This document shows positions 34,054-42,872 of a stretch of DNA of 64,000 nt, piece after piece (positions within the stretch are counted from its first letter, which is position 1; the number at the start of each line of letters is the position of its first letter). This DNA is from an uncultured Psychroserpens sp. (GTDB lineage: Bacteria > Bacteroidota > Bacteroidia > Flavobacteriales > Flavobacteriaceae): the NCBI GenBank assembly GCA_947489585.1, contig CANLEE010000001.1, positions 552,946 to 616,945 on the forward strand, given 5' to 3'. The notes beneath the pieces were generated by a model. That model was not told the origin of the DNA. It made no database searches and saw only the letters and a program-made list of their open reading frames with translations. A program made the position numbers and the translations under genes.

Positions 34054-35193
34054 TTATTTTTTATTTACTGCTGAACATCCAGCCATAGTCGTTATTTTAA
34101 TTGCTTCTGTTGGTGGTAAATCGTCATTACGTCTCACTACTTCTTCAACCACATTTTGAGTTAATTTCTCAAACGCTTGTTCTAAAGGCGTAGCTGTTTG
34201 TAAGGCAGCTGGTCGTCCAACATCTCCAGCTTCTCTTATACTTTGCACTAATGGTAATTGGCCTAAAAATGGAACATCTAAATCTTCGGCAAGGTTTTTA
34301 GCACCTTCTTTTCCGAAGATATAATATTTATTTTCAGGGAGTTCTGCTGGTGTAAAGTAAGCCATATTTTCGATAATACCTAGAACTGGTACATTGATGC
34401 TATCTTGTTGAAACATAGCAACACCTTTTTTAGCATCGGCAAGCGCCACATTTTGAGGTGTACTCACCACAACAGCACCAGTTATTGGTAGCGATTGCAT
34501 GATACTTAAATGGATATCGCCTGTTCCTGGTGGCAAATCAATTAACATGAAATCGAGTTCTCCCCAAGCGGCATCAAAAATCATTTGGTTTAATGCTTTT
34601 GCAGCCATTGGTCCTCTCCAAACCACTGCTTGATCTGGTTTTGTAAAGAAACCAATAGATAAGATTTTAACACCATAGTTTTCTACAGGTCGCATTTTTG
34701 ATTTCCCATCAACATTGGTTGCTAACGGTCGTTCTAACTCTACATCAAACATAATCGGCATTGAAGGCCCATAAATATCAGCATCTAAAATTCCAACTTT
34801 GAATCCCATTTTTGCAAGTGTAACCGCTAGGTTAGCTGTTACCGTAGATTTACCAACACCACCTTTTCCAGAAGCCACAGCAATGATATTCTGAATACCA
34901 GGAATGGCTTTGCCTTTGATAACATTCGGTGCTGATTTTGCTGGTGCATCCACTTTCACATTGACTTTGATTTTAGCCTTTTCATATACCTTATCATGAA
35001 TGGTTTTCATGATTTCTACTTCAGTTTTCTTTTTGGCTTGTAAACTAGGGTTCGTAATTGTTATATCAACAATAACCTCATCTGCAAATGTGACTACATT
35101 AGTTACTGCACCACTCTCTACCATATTTTGTCCTTCACCAGGTGCAGAAATAGATTCGAGTGCTTTGAGTATATCTTGTTTATTTAATTTCAT
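34054..35193 (-). CDS. mrp: Mrp/NBP35-family Fe-S carrier ATPase
   Basis: A 379-residue P-loop ATPase. An N-terminal MIP18/DUF59 domain covers about residues 1-95, then the deviant Walker A motif G-K-G-G-V-G-K-S-T near 115, D-I-Y-G-P-S-M-P-I near 143 and the switch D-L-P-P-G-T-G-D near 205. It assembles or transfers Fe-S clusters. The C-terminus lacks the classical CxxC pair, with only one Cys near the end. It heads an operon with the nifU-like gene. A PerR/Fur-like palindrome sits at its transcription start. Confidence 0.92.
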   Translation of the reverse strand: MKLNKQDILKALESISAPGEGQNMVESGAVTNVVTFADEVIVDITITNPSLQAKKKTEVEIMKTIHDKVYEKAKIKVNVKVDAPAKSAPNVIKGKAIPGIQNIIAVASGKGGVGKSTVTANLAVTLAKMGFKVGILDADIYGPSMPIMFDVELERPLATNVDGKSKMRPVENYGVKILSIGFFTKPDQAVVWRGPMAAKALNQMIFDAAWGELDFMLIDLPPGTGDIHLSIMQSLPITGAVVVSTPQNVALADAKKGVAMFQQDSINVPVLGIIENMAYFTPAELPENKYYIFGKEGAKNLAEDLDVPFLGQLPLVQSIREAGDVGRPAALQTATPLEQAFEKLTQNVVEEVVRRNDDLPPTEAIKITTMAGCSAVNKK

Positions 35194-35218
35194 AGTGTCT
35201 TAAAAATTCTAGAATGTC

Positions 35219-35237
35219 ATTTAGAATCATTCTAAAT
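35219..35237. promoter_or_regulatory. PerR/Fur-like box at the mrp promoter
   Basis: ATTTAGAAT-C-ATTCTAAAT is a perfect 9-1-9 palindrome whose core, TTAGAAT-N-ATTCTAA, is the 7-1-7 form typical of PerR/Fur boxes. A second palindrome, ATTCTAGAAT, lies at 35207-35216. Both follow the -7 box TATCTTTG on the minus strand, at the expected start of transcription. Confidence 0.7.
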
Positions 35238-35238
35238 G

Positions 35239-35246
35239 CAAAGATA
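35239..35246 (-). promoter_or_regulatory. -7 box of the mrp operon
   Basis: TATCTTTG read on the minus strand, 46 bp upstream of the mrp ATG, with the PerR/Fur-like palindrome directly downstream. Confidence 0.65.
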
Positions 35247-35247
35247 C

Positions 35248-35515
35248 AGCGAAATGTTTACATTTTGAAGCTGTTTAATTGAAATGATTTATGGTACAAT
35301 AGATTGCATAAACGTTATTAATTGAAGTCAAAAACCATTACTAGGCTTCAAATTAAATTTCAATTGTTCGACAAGTGGTAAAATAACAGATACAAAATGC
35401 AGAAATATTCGTTTAAGTGATTGGTAGTCAATATTTTGTGACTTTGGCATTTAAATTGTTTCTAATACTATAACTATTGCCACATAGAATGTAGCAATTT
35501 TAAAAGCAAACAATT
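35248..35515. other. gene-free spacer between mrp and orf 35516
   Basis: This part of the intergenic space holds no frame with coding character, no tRNA and no strong hairpin. It is AT-rich and presumably contains the promoter of the + strand gene at 35516, but no clean -33/-7 pair was found. Confidence 0.4.
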
Positions 35516-35914
35516 ATGTTCACATTTAGAAAAAAAGATCTTAAAGAAGATGCGAAATATGTTAAAAGTATTATTACTACATATTGTGAAAAACCTCATA
35601 TAAAAAAACTCATTTCACCTATATCTGAGGAGTTCTTTATTATAGATAACAAAAATCAAATTTACATCTGTATTGAAGATGGTAAGGTAACTCTTTCAAA
35701 TCATGTTTTTTTATACAAGAAACAGTTTAGTTTGTCATTTACAGATGCTCTTAAGAAACTCATAAAAGAAAGTCTAGAATCTGAGATGCAGTCTCTTAAA
35801 AAATCGCTTTTTAAAAATGAAACAAACTTACTTGCTAAAGTCCATAATATTTGTTCGTCTGATAAAAAGTCGAACGTCATAAATCATAACTTCAAAAAAG
35901 TATCACGTTTGTAA
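35516..35914 (+). CDS. hypothetical protein
   Basis: A 132-residue basic, soluble protein with no signal peptide and no motif I recognise. The start MFTFRKKDLKED is followed by alternating strands and helices (I-I-D-N-K-N-Q-I-Y-I-C-I-E-D-G-K). The C-terminus is Lys-rich and ends near a convergent ATL gene, with 9 bp between stops. Its codon pattern resembles its neighbours, so it is probably real. The function is unknown. Confidence 0.6.
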   Translation: MFTFRKKDLKEDAKYVKSIITTYCEKPHIKKLISPISEEFFIIDNKNQIYICIEDGKVTLSNHVFLYKKQFSLSFTDALKKLIKESLESEMQSLKKSLFKNETNLLAKVHNICSSDKKSNVINHNFKKVSRL

Positions 35915-35923
35915 AAATTTTAC

Positions 35924-36253
35924 TTACAATTCTTTAGCTGGATCCCAAAAAATGGTATCTAAATCTTGAATTTGATTGTCGATAACAGTAACCCCTTCGC
36001 TTTCTAGAAGTTGTTGCATGAGATTTGTACCGTCAAAATGATGTTTACCTGTAAGAAGTCCTTTTCGATTTACAACGCGATGCGCAGGCACATCTTTTCC
36101 ACCAGAACCATTCATTGCATAACCTACCATTCTTGCACTTCGTTTTGCACCTAAGTAGTTAGCAATGGCACCATAGCTAGTTACTCTACCATAAGGAATT
36201 AGTTTAGCAACCTCATAAACTTTATCAAAAAAATTAAGTGTTTCTGGCTTCAT
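35924..36253 (-). CDS. alkyltransferase-like protein (MGMT family without active-site Cys)
   Basis: A 109-residue MGMT-domain protein. The family motif normally reads P-C-H-R-V, with the Cys accepting the alkyl group. Here it reads V-P-A-H-R-V-V with Ala57. It is therefore an alkyltransferase-like (ATL) protein that can bind O6-alkylguanine without repairing it and may pass the damage to nucleotide excision repair. Other motifs are intact (P-Y-G-R-V-T-S-Y-G, A-R-M-V-G-Y-A-M). It is 2 bp from the LysE gene, in the same direction. Confidence 0.88.
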   Translation of the reverse strand: MKPETLNFFDKVYEVAKLIPYGRVTSYGAIANYLGAKRSARMVGYAMNGSGGKDVPAHRVVNRKGLLTGKHHFDGTNLMQQLLESEGVTVIDNQIQDLDTIFWDPAKEL

Positions 36254-36255
36254 AA

Positions 36256-36885
36256 TTACATGTCCATTATAATATTAATCAAAGTTACACCAGCAACAAT
36301 ACCTGTTATAGTTCCAATAATATAGTTCATGTTTTTTTGCGAAGTGAATTTTTTATTCTTGATTTTATCAAAAAAGAAAATATACACATAGAGCATCACA
36401 AAAGTCCCTGAAGCAGCTCCAGAGCAGTAGGTCAAAATGCTTGTCGTATCAAAAGCAAACCAACCAAAAGTTGCAATAGTAATAGTCATGTACGCTTGGT
36501 ACGGAATAGGAAATACATTTATAGCAGATAAAAACATACCTTGAAAAAATCGGCTATGCTTACTTTTTGTATGTGTTTCTACATCTGGCTTAGCTGATGC
36601 TTTAGCAAGTAATAAAAAATATATCGTAATTAAAACAAAAATCACAAATGCGACACGTTGTAAAATTTCAACAACATCTTTATGATTACTTAAATAGCGT
36701 GCAAGCATTGCTGCAATATAGGTTTGTAGAAATACAATTAAACAAACACCAATAGAAAAAATAATTCCTCTATTATAGCCTTCTTTTAAACTCACTTTTG
36801 CAGCTGTCATATTAAGTAAGCCTGGAGGAATCACACCAACTAATGCTATGATTAATCCTAGAAAAAAAATGACAGTGATATTCAA
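36256..36885 (-). CDS. LysE-family exporter
   Basis: A 209-residue inner-membrane protein with about six helices. The N-terminal G-V-I-P-P-G-L-L-N-M-T and helix 5 region are of the LysE/RhtB amino-acid exporter type. The gene lies between the ATL gene (2 bp) and trmB (2 bp), forming a three-gene run. The substrate is not known. Confidence 0.82.
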   Translation of the reverse strand: MNITVIFFLGLIIALVGVIPPGLLNMTAAKVSLKEGYNRGIIFSIGVCLIVFLQTYIAAMLARYLSNHKDVVEILQRVAFVIFVLITIYFLLLAKASAKPDVETHTKSKHSRFFQGMFLSAINVFPIPYQAYMTITIATFGWFAFDTTSILTYCSGAASGTFVMLYVYIFFFDKIKNKKFTSQKNMNYIIGTITGIVAGVTLINIIMDM

Positions 36886-36887
36886 AT

Positions 36888-37562
36888 CTATTTAATTTTA
36901 AACCTAATATACGTAATTGGTTTGTTATGTTCTAGGTATTGTGATTCATAATAGGTTTGGATACTCGTAACTTCTTCAGGACTACCTTCTTGCTTATATA
37001 CATTATGGTTGGCATAAAGCACCTCATGACCTTCTCCATGAAGCAACCCAAGTGTATAGCCATGCATAAACTCACTATCTGTTTTTAGATTGACAATACC
37101 TTCTGGTTTTAAAATTGTTTTGTATCGTTTTAAAAAATCGGAATTGGTCATTCTATGCTTGGTCCGTTTATATTTTATTTGAGGATCTGGAAATGTAATC
37201 CAGATTTCATCAACTTCATGTTTAGCAAAAGCAAAATCGACAAGTTCGATTTGTGTTCTTAAAAAAGCGACGTTAGGAATATTATCTTCAATAGCTGTTT
37301 TAGCGCCTCTCCAAAAACGTGCCCCTTTAATATCAATACCTATAAAGTTTTTCTTCGGAAATTTCTTTGCGAGTTCTACAGAGTATTCCCCACGTCCACA
37401 ACCTAATTCTAAAACTAACGGATACTCGTTTTTAAACACCGTAGCATTCCAGTTGCCTTTTAATTTGTATTCTGAATTAACTAATTCATCTCTTTTAGGC
37501 TGAAATACATTATTAAATGTTTCGTTTTCTTTAAATCGCTTAAGTTTGTTTTTGCTTCCCAC
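36888..37562 (-). CDS. trmB: tRNA (guanine-46-N7)-methyltransferase
   Basis: A 224-residue SAM enzyme that methylates G46 in tRNA. Landmarks: L-E-L-G-C-G-R-G-E-Y-S near residue 54, F-I-G-I-D-I-K-G-A-R-F near 76, and the substrate motif T-F-P-D-P-Q near 124, followed by K-x-x-K-R-T-K-H-R-M. The length is normal. It is the first gene of the run trmB-lysE-ATL. Confidence 0.95.
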   Translation of the reverse strand: MGSKNKLKRFKENETFNNVFQPKRDELVNSEYKLKGNWNATVFKNEYPLVLELGCGRGEYSVELAKKFPKKNFIGIDIKGARFWRGAKTAIEDNIPNVAFLRTQIELVDFAFAKHEVDEIWITFPDPQIKYKRTKHRMTNSDFLKRYKTILKPEGIVNLKTDSEFMHGYTLGLLHGEGHEVLYANHNVYKQEGSPEEVTSIQTYYESQYLEHNKPITYIRFKIK

Positions 37563-37629
37563 TTTAAAAATTTAACAATTTCTTACTTTTACTAATAAAG
37601 CCGTAAAATTAAGGAAACATTTTAAGCTT

Positions 37630-37637
37630 TAACTTTG
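37630..37637 (+). promoter_or_regulatory. -7 box of the glycosyltransferase gene
   Basis: TAACTTTG, with the ATG at 37644 only 6 bases after it. The mRNA would have practically no leader. Confidence 0.5.
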
Positions 37638-37643
37638 TTTTTA

Positions 37644-38705
37644 ATGAATTTGAAAAAACGAATACTCATAGCGCCTTTAAATTGGGGATTAGGACATGCT
37701 GCGAGATGCATCCCCATCATCAATGCACTAATAGCGCATCAATTTGAACCCATTATTGCTAGTGATGGTATTGCCTTATCGCTATTGAGAAAAGAATTTC
37801 CTGAATTAGAATCTATAGAATTACCATCTTACGAAATTACTTATCCTAAAAAAGGAAAGTATTTTAAATTAAAAATGCTTCAGAGTACTCCTAAAATGGT
37901 AAAAGCTTTAAAAGCCGAAAAAAAAGTAATCGCTTCAATAATTAAAGACTATCATATTGATGGGATTATTTCTGATAATCGTTTAGGTGTTCACAACAAA
38001 AAATTGCCTTGTGTTTTCATCACACATCAGCTTCAAGTTTTAAGCGGAAGTACAACTTGGCTAAGTACAAAATTACATCAAAAAATAATCAAACGTTTTC
38101 ATGAATGTTGGGTTCCTGATAATCTTGGAGATATTAATCTTAGTGGAAAATTAGGTCACGTAGACATACATGAAATACCAGTCAAATTTATTGGGCCTTT
38201 AAGTCGGTTTTCAAAAAGAGATTTGCCAACCAAATATGATGTGATGATATTACTTTCTGGTCCTGAACCTCAGCGTACATTGCTAGAAAGTAAACTTTTA
38301 GACGAGTTCAAAAATTACAAAGGCAAAGTGATTTTCATTAGAGGTGTTATTGAAAATGAGCAGCACATTTCCGAAGAAAATAATATTTCAATTTATAATT
38401 TTATGACAACTTCTGAATTGGAGCATGCTATAAACGAAAGCGCTTTGATTATTTCTAGGTCTGGATATACAACTATTATGGACTTGGCAAAATTGAGTAA
38501 AAAAGCCTTTTTTATTCCAACACCTGGACAATTTGAGCAAGACTATTTAGCTGGGCGTTTAACCAAACTAGGCTATGTGCCAAGTTGTAAACAAGATGCC
38601 TTTACTAAAGAAAAACTTAATAAAGTTTCAAATTACAAAGGTTTAAGTGCTATGGATTATGAGGTGAATTATAATAAACTATTCAGCCTTTTCAAGGGTA
38701 AATGA
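37644..38705 (+). CDS. MurG/MGDG-synthase-like glycosyltransferase
   Basis: A 353-residue GT-B fold enzyme. The start R-I-L-I-A-P-L-N-W-G-L-G-H-A-A-R and the C-terminal part with I-S-R-S-G-Y-T-T-I-M-D and G-Q-F-E-Q-D-Y match glycosyltransferases related to MurG and MGDG synthases. It probably glycosylates a lipid; the acceptor is unknown. The ATG at 37644 is used; a TTG at 37635 lies inside the -7 box. The stop overlaps the convergent kinase gene by 27 bp. Confidence 0.8.
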   Translation: MNLKKRILIAPLNWGLGHAARCIPIINALIAHQFEPIIASDGIALSLLRKEFPELESIELPSYEITYPKKGKYFKLKMLQSTPKMVKALKAEKKVIASIIKDYHIDGIISDNRLGVHNKKLPCVFITHQLQVLSGSTTWLSTKLHQKIIKRFHECWVPDNLGDINLSGKLGHVDIHEIPVKFIGPLSRFSKRDLPTKYDVMILLSGPEPQRTLLESKLLDEFKNYKGKVIFIRGVIENEQHISEENNISIYNFMTTSELEHAINESALIISRSGYTTIMDLAKLSKKAFFIPTPGQFEQDYLAGRLTKLGYVPSCKQDAFTKEKLNKVSNYKGLSAMDYEVNYNKLFSLFKGK

Positions 38706-39722
38706 GAACTCGCTACCAACATTGATTTCGCTTTCTATATATATCTTTTCCTCGTGGGCTTCTATAATATGCTTTACAATAGCTAATCCTAAACCAGAAC
38801 CGCCTTCTTTACGCGATCCGCTTTTATCAACTCTAAAAAAACGTTCAAATAAACGAGGAATATTAGCTTCTGAAATTCCTTCGCCATTATCGGTTACGCG
38901 AACAATAACTTTATTTTTTATAAGGTTTTCTATACTGATTTCGGTTGTTCCTTTTTCTTCTCCATATTTTATTGAATTTACTATGAGGTTTGTTAGCACT
39001 TGCTGAATGCGTTCTCTGTCTGCCAAAACCATAATTGGTTTGTCATAATCTAAATCAAAAATTAAAGATATTTTTTTCTTAGCAGCTTTCATCTCTAAGA
39101 GGTCAAAAACGTTTTGAACTAATTCTACAATATCAAACACTTGAATATTTAAACGCAAATCACCTACTTCTAATTTGGTAATCATGTCTAAATCTTTCAC
39201 AATATAGATAAGTCGTTCTAATCCTTTGTTTGCTCTATTTAGATATTTTTCACTAACATTCTTATCATCAATTGCTCCATCTAATAGGGTTAATAAATAC
39301 CCTTGAACTGTAAATAATGGTGTCTTTAATTCGTGAGATACATTACCAAGAAACTCTTTTCTATATTCTTCTCTAACTTTAAGTGTTTCTATTTCTATTT
39401 TTTTATTCTTAGCATATTTATCAATCTCTTCAGTTAAAGTTGCCATATCTGTAGTAATAGGCTGTTTACGCAAAGATGTAGATTCTAACAGTGTTAAATC
39501 ATCATAGATTTTTTTTACTCTTCTGTAAATAAAACGCTCAACCCTATATTGAATGATTATAAAAGATAACACATAGGTAAACACCGCAAAAGAGATTAAA
39601 TACAGAATATCTATAGAATGTAACAAATACAAAAAAACACTCGATAAGAGCGTTAAAAACATTGTGATATACAAGGACGTTTTAAAAGCGAACTTGTATG
39701 TTTTTTTTAATCTGTTTTGCAT
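38679..39722 (-). CDS. sensor histidine kinase, PhoR-like
   Basis: A 347-residue kinase with two membrane helices at about residues 15-34 and 38-57, hence almost no periplasmic loop. Phospho-acceptor His130 lies in V-S-H-E-L-K-T-P-L, and the ATPase part has I-V-N-S-I-K-Y-G-E, D-N-G-E-G-I and G-L-G-L-A-I. The lack of a sensing loop suggests control by a membrane partner, as with PhoR and the phosphate transporter. It overlaps the response regulator gene by one base. Confidence 0.93.
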   Translation of the reverse strand: MQNRLKKTYKFAFKTSLYITMFLTLLSSVFLYLLHSIDILYLISFAVFTYVLSFIIIQYRVERFIYRRVKKIYDDLTLLESTSLRKQPITTDMATLTEEIDKYAKNKKIEIETLKVREEYRKEFLGNVSHELKTPLFTVQGYLLTLLDGAIDDKNVSEKYLNRANKGLERLIYIVKDLDMITKLEVGDLRLNIQVFDIVELVQNVFDLLEMKAAKKKISLIFDLDYDKPIMVLADRERIQQVLTNLIVNSIKYGEEKGTTEISIENLIKNKVIVRVTDNGEGISEANIPRLFERFFRVDKSGSRKEGGSGLGLAIVKHIIEAHEEKIYIESEINVGSEFSFTLEKAE

Positions 39723-40405
39723 TAATCTACAAACTTATACCCTACACCTTTAATGGTTTTAAATTTCTTATCACCAATCTTTTCACGAAGCTTTCTAATG
39801 TGAACATCAATTGTACGACCTCCAACAACCACTTCATTTCCCCATACATTATCAAGTATCTCTTCGCGTTTAAAAACTTTATTGGGTTTTGTTGCTAACA
39901 AAGATAGTAATTCAAACTCTTTTCTTGGTAATACTAATTCTTCGCCTTTGATTATAATTTTATACTCTTCTCTGTTAATCGTTAGGTTTCCAATTTTTAT
40001 AACGTCATTCGCTTTCTCCTCACCCTTTATTCTTCTTAGCAAGGCTTTAACTTTACTTACTAAGACTTTTGGTTTGATAGGTTTTGTAATATAATCATCT
40101 GCGCCTGCATCAAAACCAGCCATTTGCGAATAATCTTCACCTCTAGCTGTTAAAAATGTAATTATGGTTTCACTTAAATCTGGTAGTTTTCTAATCTGCT
40201 CACAAGCTTCAATACCATCCATTTCTGGCATCATCACATCTAAAATAATAAGTTGAGGTTTTTCTTTTTTTGCTTTTTTTACGGCCTCAACACCATTTTC
40301 GGCAGTAATAATGTGATAGCCTTGCAATGATAAATTATAACCAACAATCTCCAAAATATCTGGCTCATCATCTACTAAAAGTATTTTAATATCTCTTTTT
40401 TTCAT
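39722..40405 (-). CDS. response regulator, PhoB/OmpR-like
   Basis: A 227-residue regulator. The receiver domain has D12-D13 and phospho-acceptor Asp56 (I-I-L-D-V-M-M-P), with Lys at K-P-I. The C-terminal winged helix ends with G-G-R-T-I-D-V-H-I-R-K-L-R and G-V-G-Y-K-F. It is the partner of the PhoR-like kinase directly downstream. A phosphate link is possible but unproven, since no pst genes are near. Confidence 0.94.
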   Translation of the reverse strand: MKKRDIKILLVDDEPDILEIVGYNLSLQGYHIITAENGVEAVKKAKKEKPQLIILDVMMPEMDGIEACEQIRKLPDLSETIITFLTARGEDYSQMAGFDAGADDYITKPIKPKVLVSKVKALLRRIKGEEKANDVIKIGNLTINREEYKIIIKGEELVLPRKEFELLSLLATKPNKVFKREEILDNVWGNEVVVGGRTIDVHIRKLREKIGDKKFKTIKGVGYKFVD

Positions 40406-40603
40406 TATTTGTTTTTGAAAAACTTACTGATGTAAAGATAAGATTTATAACAAAAATTTACACTAGCCTACCAATTGATAACATTAAGTTAACGTAACAA
40501 GTTTATATCAATAATGCTTTTAACACATTTAACAAACCATGTTATTTAATTGTAAAATACCATTTTAGTAGTTAAATTATTCGTTATAACTGCAAAAACT
40601 GAG

Positions 40604-40611
40604 TATATTTG
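40604..40611 (+). promoter_or_regulatory. -7 box upstream of the lamin-tail T9SS gene
   Basis: TATATTTG lies 38 bp upstream of the ATG at 40650. No clear -33 TTG is present. Confidence 0.45.
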
Positions 40612-40649
40612 TATGCTAATTTTTTAATATTTTTTAAAACTAAATAATT

Positions 40650-42749
40650 ATGAAAAAACTTTACTTTTTATGTTTAACCTTACTTATCACTTCTTTGTCT
40701 TTTGGACAAACTTCTGATTTATTTTTCAGTATGTATGGTGAAGGGAGTAGTAATAATAAATTTTTAGAAATTTATAATGGAACTGGAGCAGATGTTGATT
40801 TAAGTAATTACTCTCTATCTTCATGCTCAAATGGATGTAATACCGCTAACGAATTTGATTTTCCTGACACATTAACTTTTGCAGGAGGGACGATGTTACT
40901 TGATGGCGATGTTTATGTTATTGCGCATCCTAGTGCTGATCAACAAATTTTAGATGCTTCTGATGCTACTTTTACTTTTTTAAGTAATGGAGATGATGCA
41001 TTTGCGCTCACATTAGCTGGAGCTACTGCAACGACTTATACTATAATAGACTTGATAGGTGATTTATCTGATGTTGATGGTTCGGGTTGGGATGTTGCAG
41101 GAACTACAAACGGTACTTCAAATCATACATTGACTCGTAAAACATCTATTTGTGATCCAAACCCAAATGAATTAGGTTCTTTTGGAACTGACCCAGCAAA
41201 CTCTGAATGGGTTGTAGGTGATTCTAATTCTGGTTGGGGTGAATTAGGTGCTTATACTGGTTGTATAACTACACCTGTCGTTACAATTACATCACCAGGT
41301 GACGGATCTTCTGTTGCTTCTGGAACAACTTCTGTAGATGTTGTTTTTAATGCTGAAAATGCACCAGGTGGTTCAACTTTTGATATTACAATAATAACCA
41401 ATGCAGGAACTCCTGTAACTACAAATGGAGTAGCAAGCCCTTTTACTATTACACCAACTGCTGATGGAGATACTTTTGCAGTAACTGTTGAATTAATTGA
41501 CGGAGGCGTTTTAGCTTCAGACACAACAAATTTTAGTATCGCTTACCCTTGCGATTTACAACTTGGTACTATTACCGAAACTTGTGACGCTATTACTTCT
41601 GGTGCAACAGATACTTATAATGTAACTATAGATTACACAGGCGGAGGAACTTCAACATATGTAATCGATACAGGCGGAATTGGAGTTGTTGGTGGTGATG
41701 ACCCATCAAGTGTTACTGATGGTACTATTACCATTACAGGTATTACCGAAAACACTGATTTTGTTGCAACTTTTACAGGTGATCCTGGAAATAGTGGTTG
41801 CGATTTAACTAGAAATATTAACAGTCCTGATTGTGATCCTGTTTTAACATTACCATTGCATGATGCTTTTAATTATGCAGATGGATCTACATTAACAAGT
41901 GCTCAAAATTGGGATAACATTTCTGGAACTTCTGACGAAATTTTAATCTCAACAACAAGTTTAAGTTATGCTGGTCTTGCGCCTTCAACTGGTAACAAAG
42001 CTACTTTTGACGGTGGAGGTATTGATAATGCTATTTTCTTTGAACCTGTTACAACTGGAACTGTGTACTCTTCTTTTATCTTTAGAGTAACTGATTTAAC
42101 TCCAGTAACAGATACCGATGGAGGTTATTTTGCCTTTTTAGGAGCTTTTGATGGAAGATTATGGATTGTCCCTTCTGCTGGTGGATATCAAGTTGGACTT
42201 GGATACAATACTAATGCTGCAGATATTATTAATGCTACTGAACATGGACTTAATGATGAAGTTTTTGTTGTTATGAGTTATGAAACAAACACAGGAGTAA
42301 TGAAAGCTTGGATTAATCCTTCTAGTACAGATTTTGAAGGTACCGAACCAGCTGAAACTATTACATTTACTGATACAGCTATGGCAGCAAGTATTGATAG
42401 ATTTGCTCTAAGACAAGATAGTACTACTGAAACTGGATTTATCGATGTTGATGAATTAAGATTAGGAACATCATGGGCTGATGTTACACCAACAACATTA
42501 TCTACTGAAGAATTTTCAGCTAATAGCTTTAAAGTATACCCTAACCCAACTTCAACAGGGTTTGTAAACATCGTAAGCGCAAACAATGACGACACGTCTG
42601 TTGCTGTTTATGATATCTTAGGAAAAGAAGTTATGAATGAAACATTAACTAATAATCGCTTAAATGTATCTGCATTACATACTGGAGTTTACATTTTAAA
42701 GATTTCTCAAAATAATGCCTCTATTACTAAGAAATTAGTAATAAAGTAA
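40650..42749 (+). CDS. secreted lamin-tail domain protein with T9SS sorting tail
   Basis: A 699-residue exported protein. A signal peptide covers residues 1-19 (cleavage after S-F-G). A lamin-tail domain spans about 22-205 (K-F-L-E-I-Y-N-G-T-G-A-D-V-D-L-S-N-Y). Beta-sandwich repeats follow, then a laminin-G/concanavalin-like part. The T9SS type A tail starts at V-Y-P-N-P near residue 628 and ends in K-K-L-V-I-K. It would be released or anchored at the cell surface. Its C-terminal DNA is nearly identical to that of the next gene. Lack of catalytic motifs suggests a binding role. Confidence 0.88.
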   Translation: MKKLYFLCLTLLITSLSFGQTSDLFFSMYGEGSSNNKFLEIYNGTGADVDLSNYSLSSCSNGCNTANEFDFPDTLTFAGGTMLLDGDVYVIAHPSADQQILDASDATFTFLSNGDDAFALTLAGATATTYTIIDLIGDLSDVDGSGWDVAGTTNGTSNHTLTRKTSICDPNPNELGSFGTDPANSEWVVGDSNSGWGELGAYTGCITTPVVTITSPGDGSSVASGTTSVDVVFNAENAPGGSTFDITIITNAGTPVTTNGVASPFTITPTADGDTFAVTVELIDGGVLASDTTNFSIAYPCDLQLGTITETCDAITSGATDTYNVTIDYTGGGTSTYVIDTGGIGVVGGDDPSSVTDGTITITGITENTDFVATFTGDPGNSGCDLTRNINSPDCDPVLTLPLHDAFNYADGSTLTSAQNWDNISGTSDEILISTTSLSYAGLAPSTGNKATFDGGGIDNAIFFEPVTTGTVYSSFIFRVTDLTPVTDTDGGYFAFLGAFDGRLWIVPSAGGYQVGLGYNTNAADIINATEHGLNDEVFVVMSYETNTGVMKAWINPSSTDFEGTEPAETITFTDTAMAASIDRFALRQDSTTETGFIDVDELRLGTSWADVTPTTLSTEEFSANSFKVYPNPTSTGFVNIVSANNDDTSVAVYDILGKEVMNETLTNNRLNVSALHTGVYILKISQNNASITKKLVIK

Positions 42750-42770
42750 AGTGTTATTACAAATACTTTA

Positions 42771-42808
42771 AAAGCGTCTTGATAATTATCGGGACGCTTT
42801 TTTTTTTC
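42771..42808 (+). terminator. terminator of the lamin-tail gene
   Basis: AAAGCGTC pairs with GACGCTTT, followed by TTTTTTTT. Its stem, with the loop TTGATAATTATC, nearly matches the terminator at 43810. Confidence 0.85.
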
Positions 42809-42872
42809 ATATTTTCACAGTGATGGCAAGCACTTATTCTCTATTGTGATTATGTCTAAACCTTAATAAATT

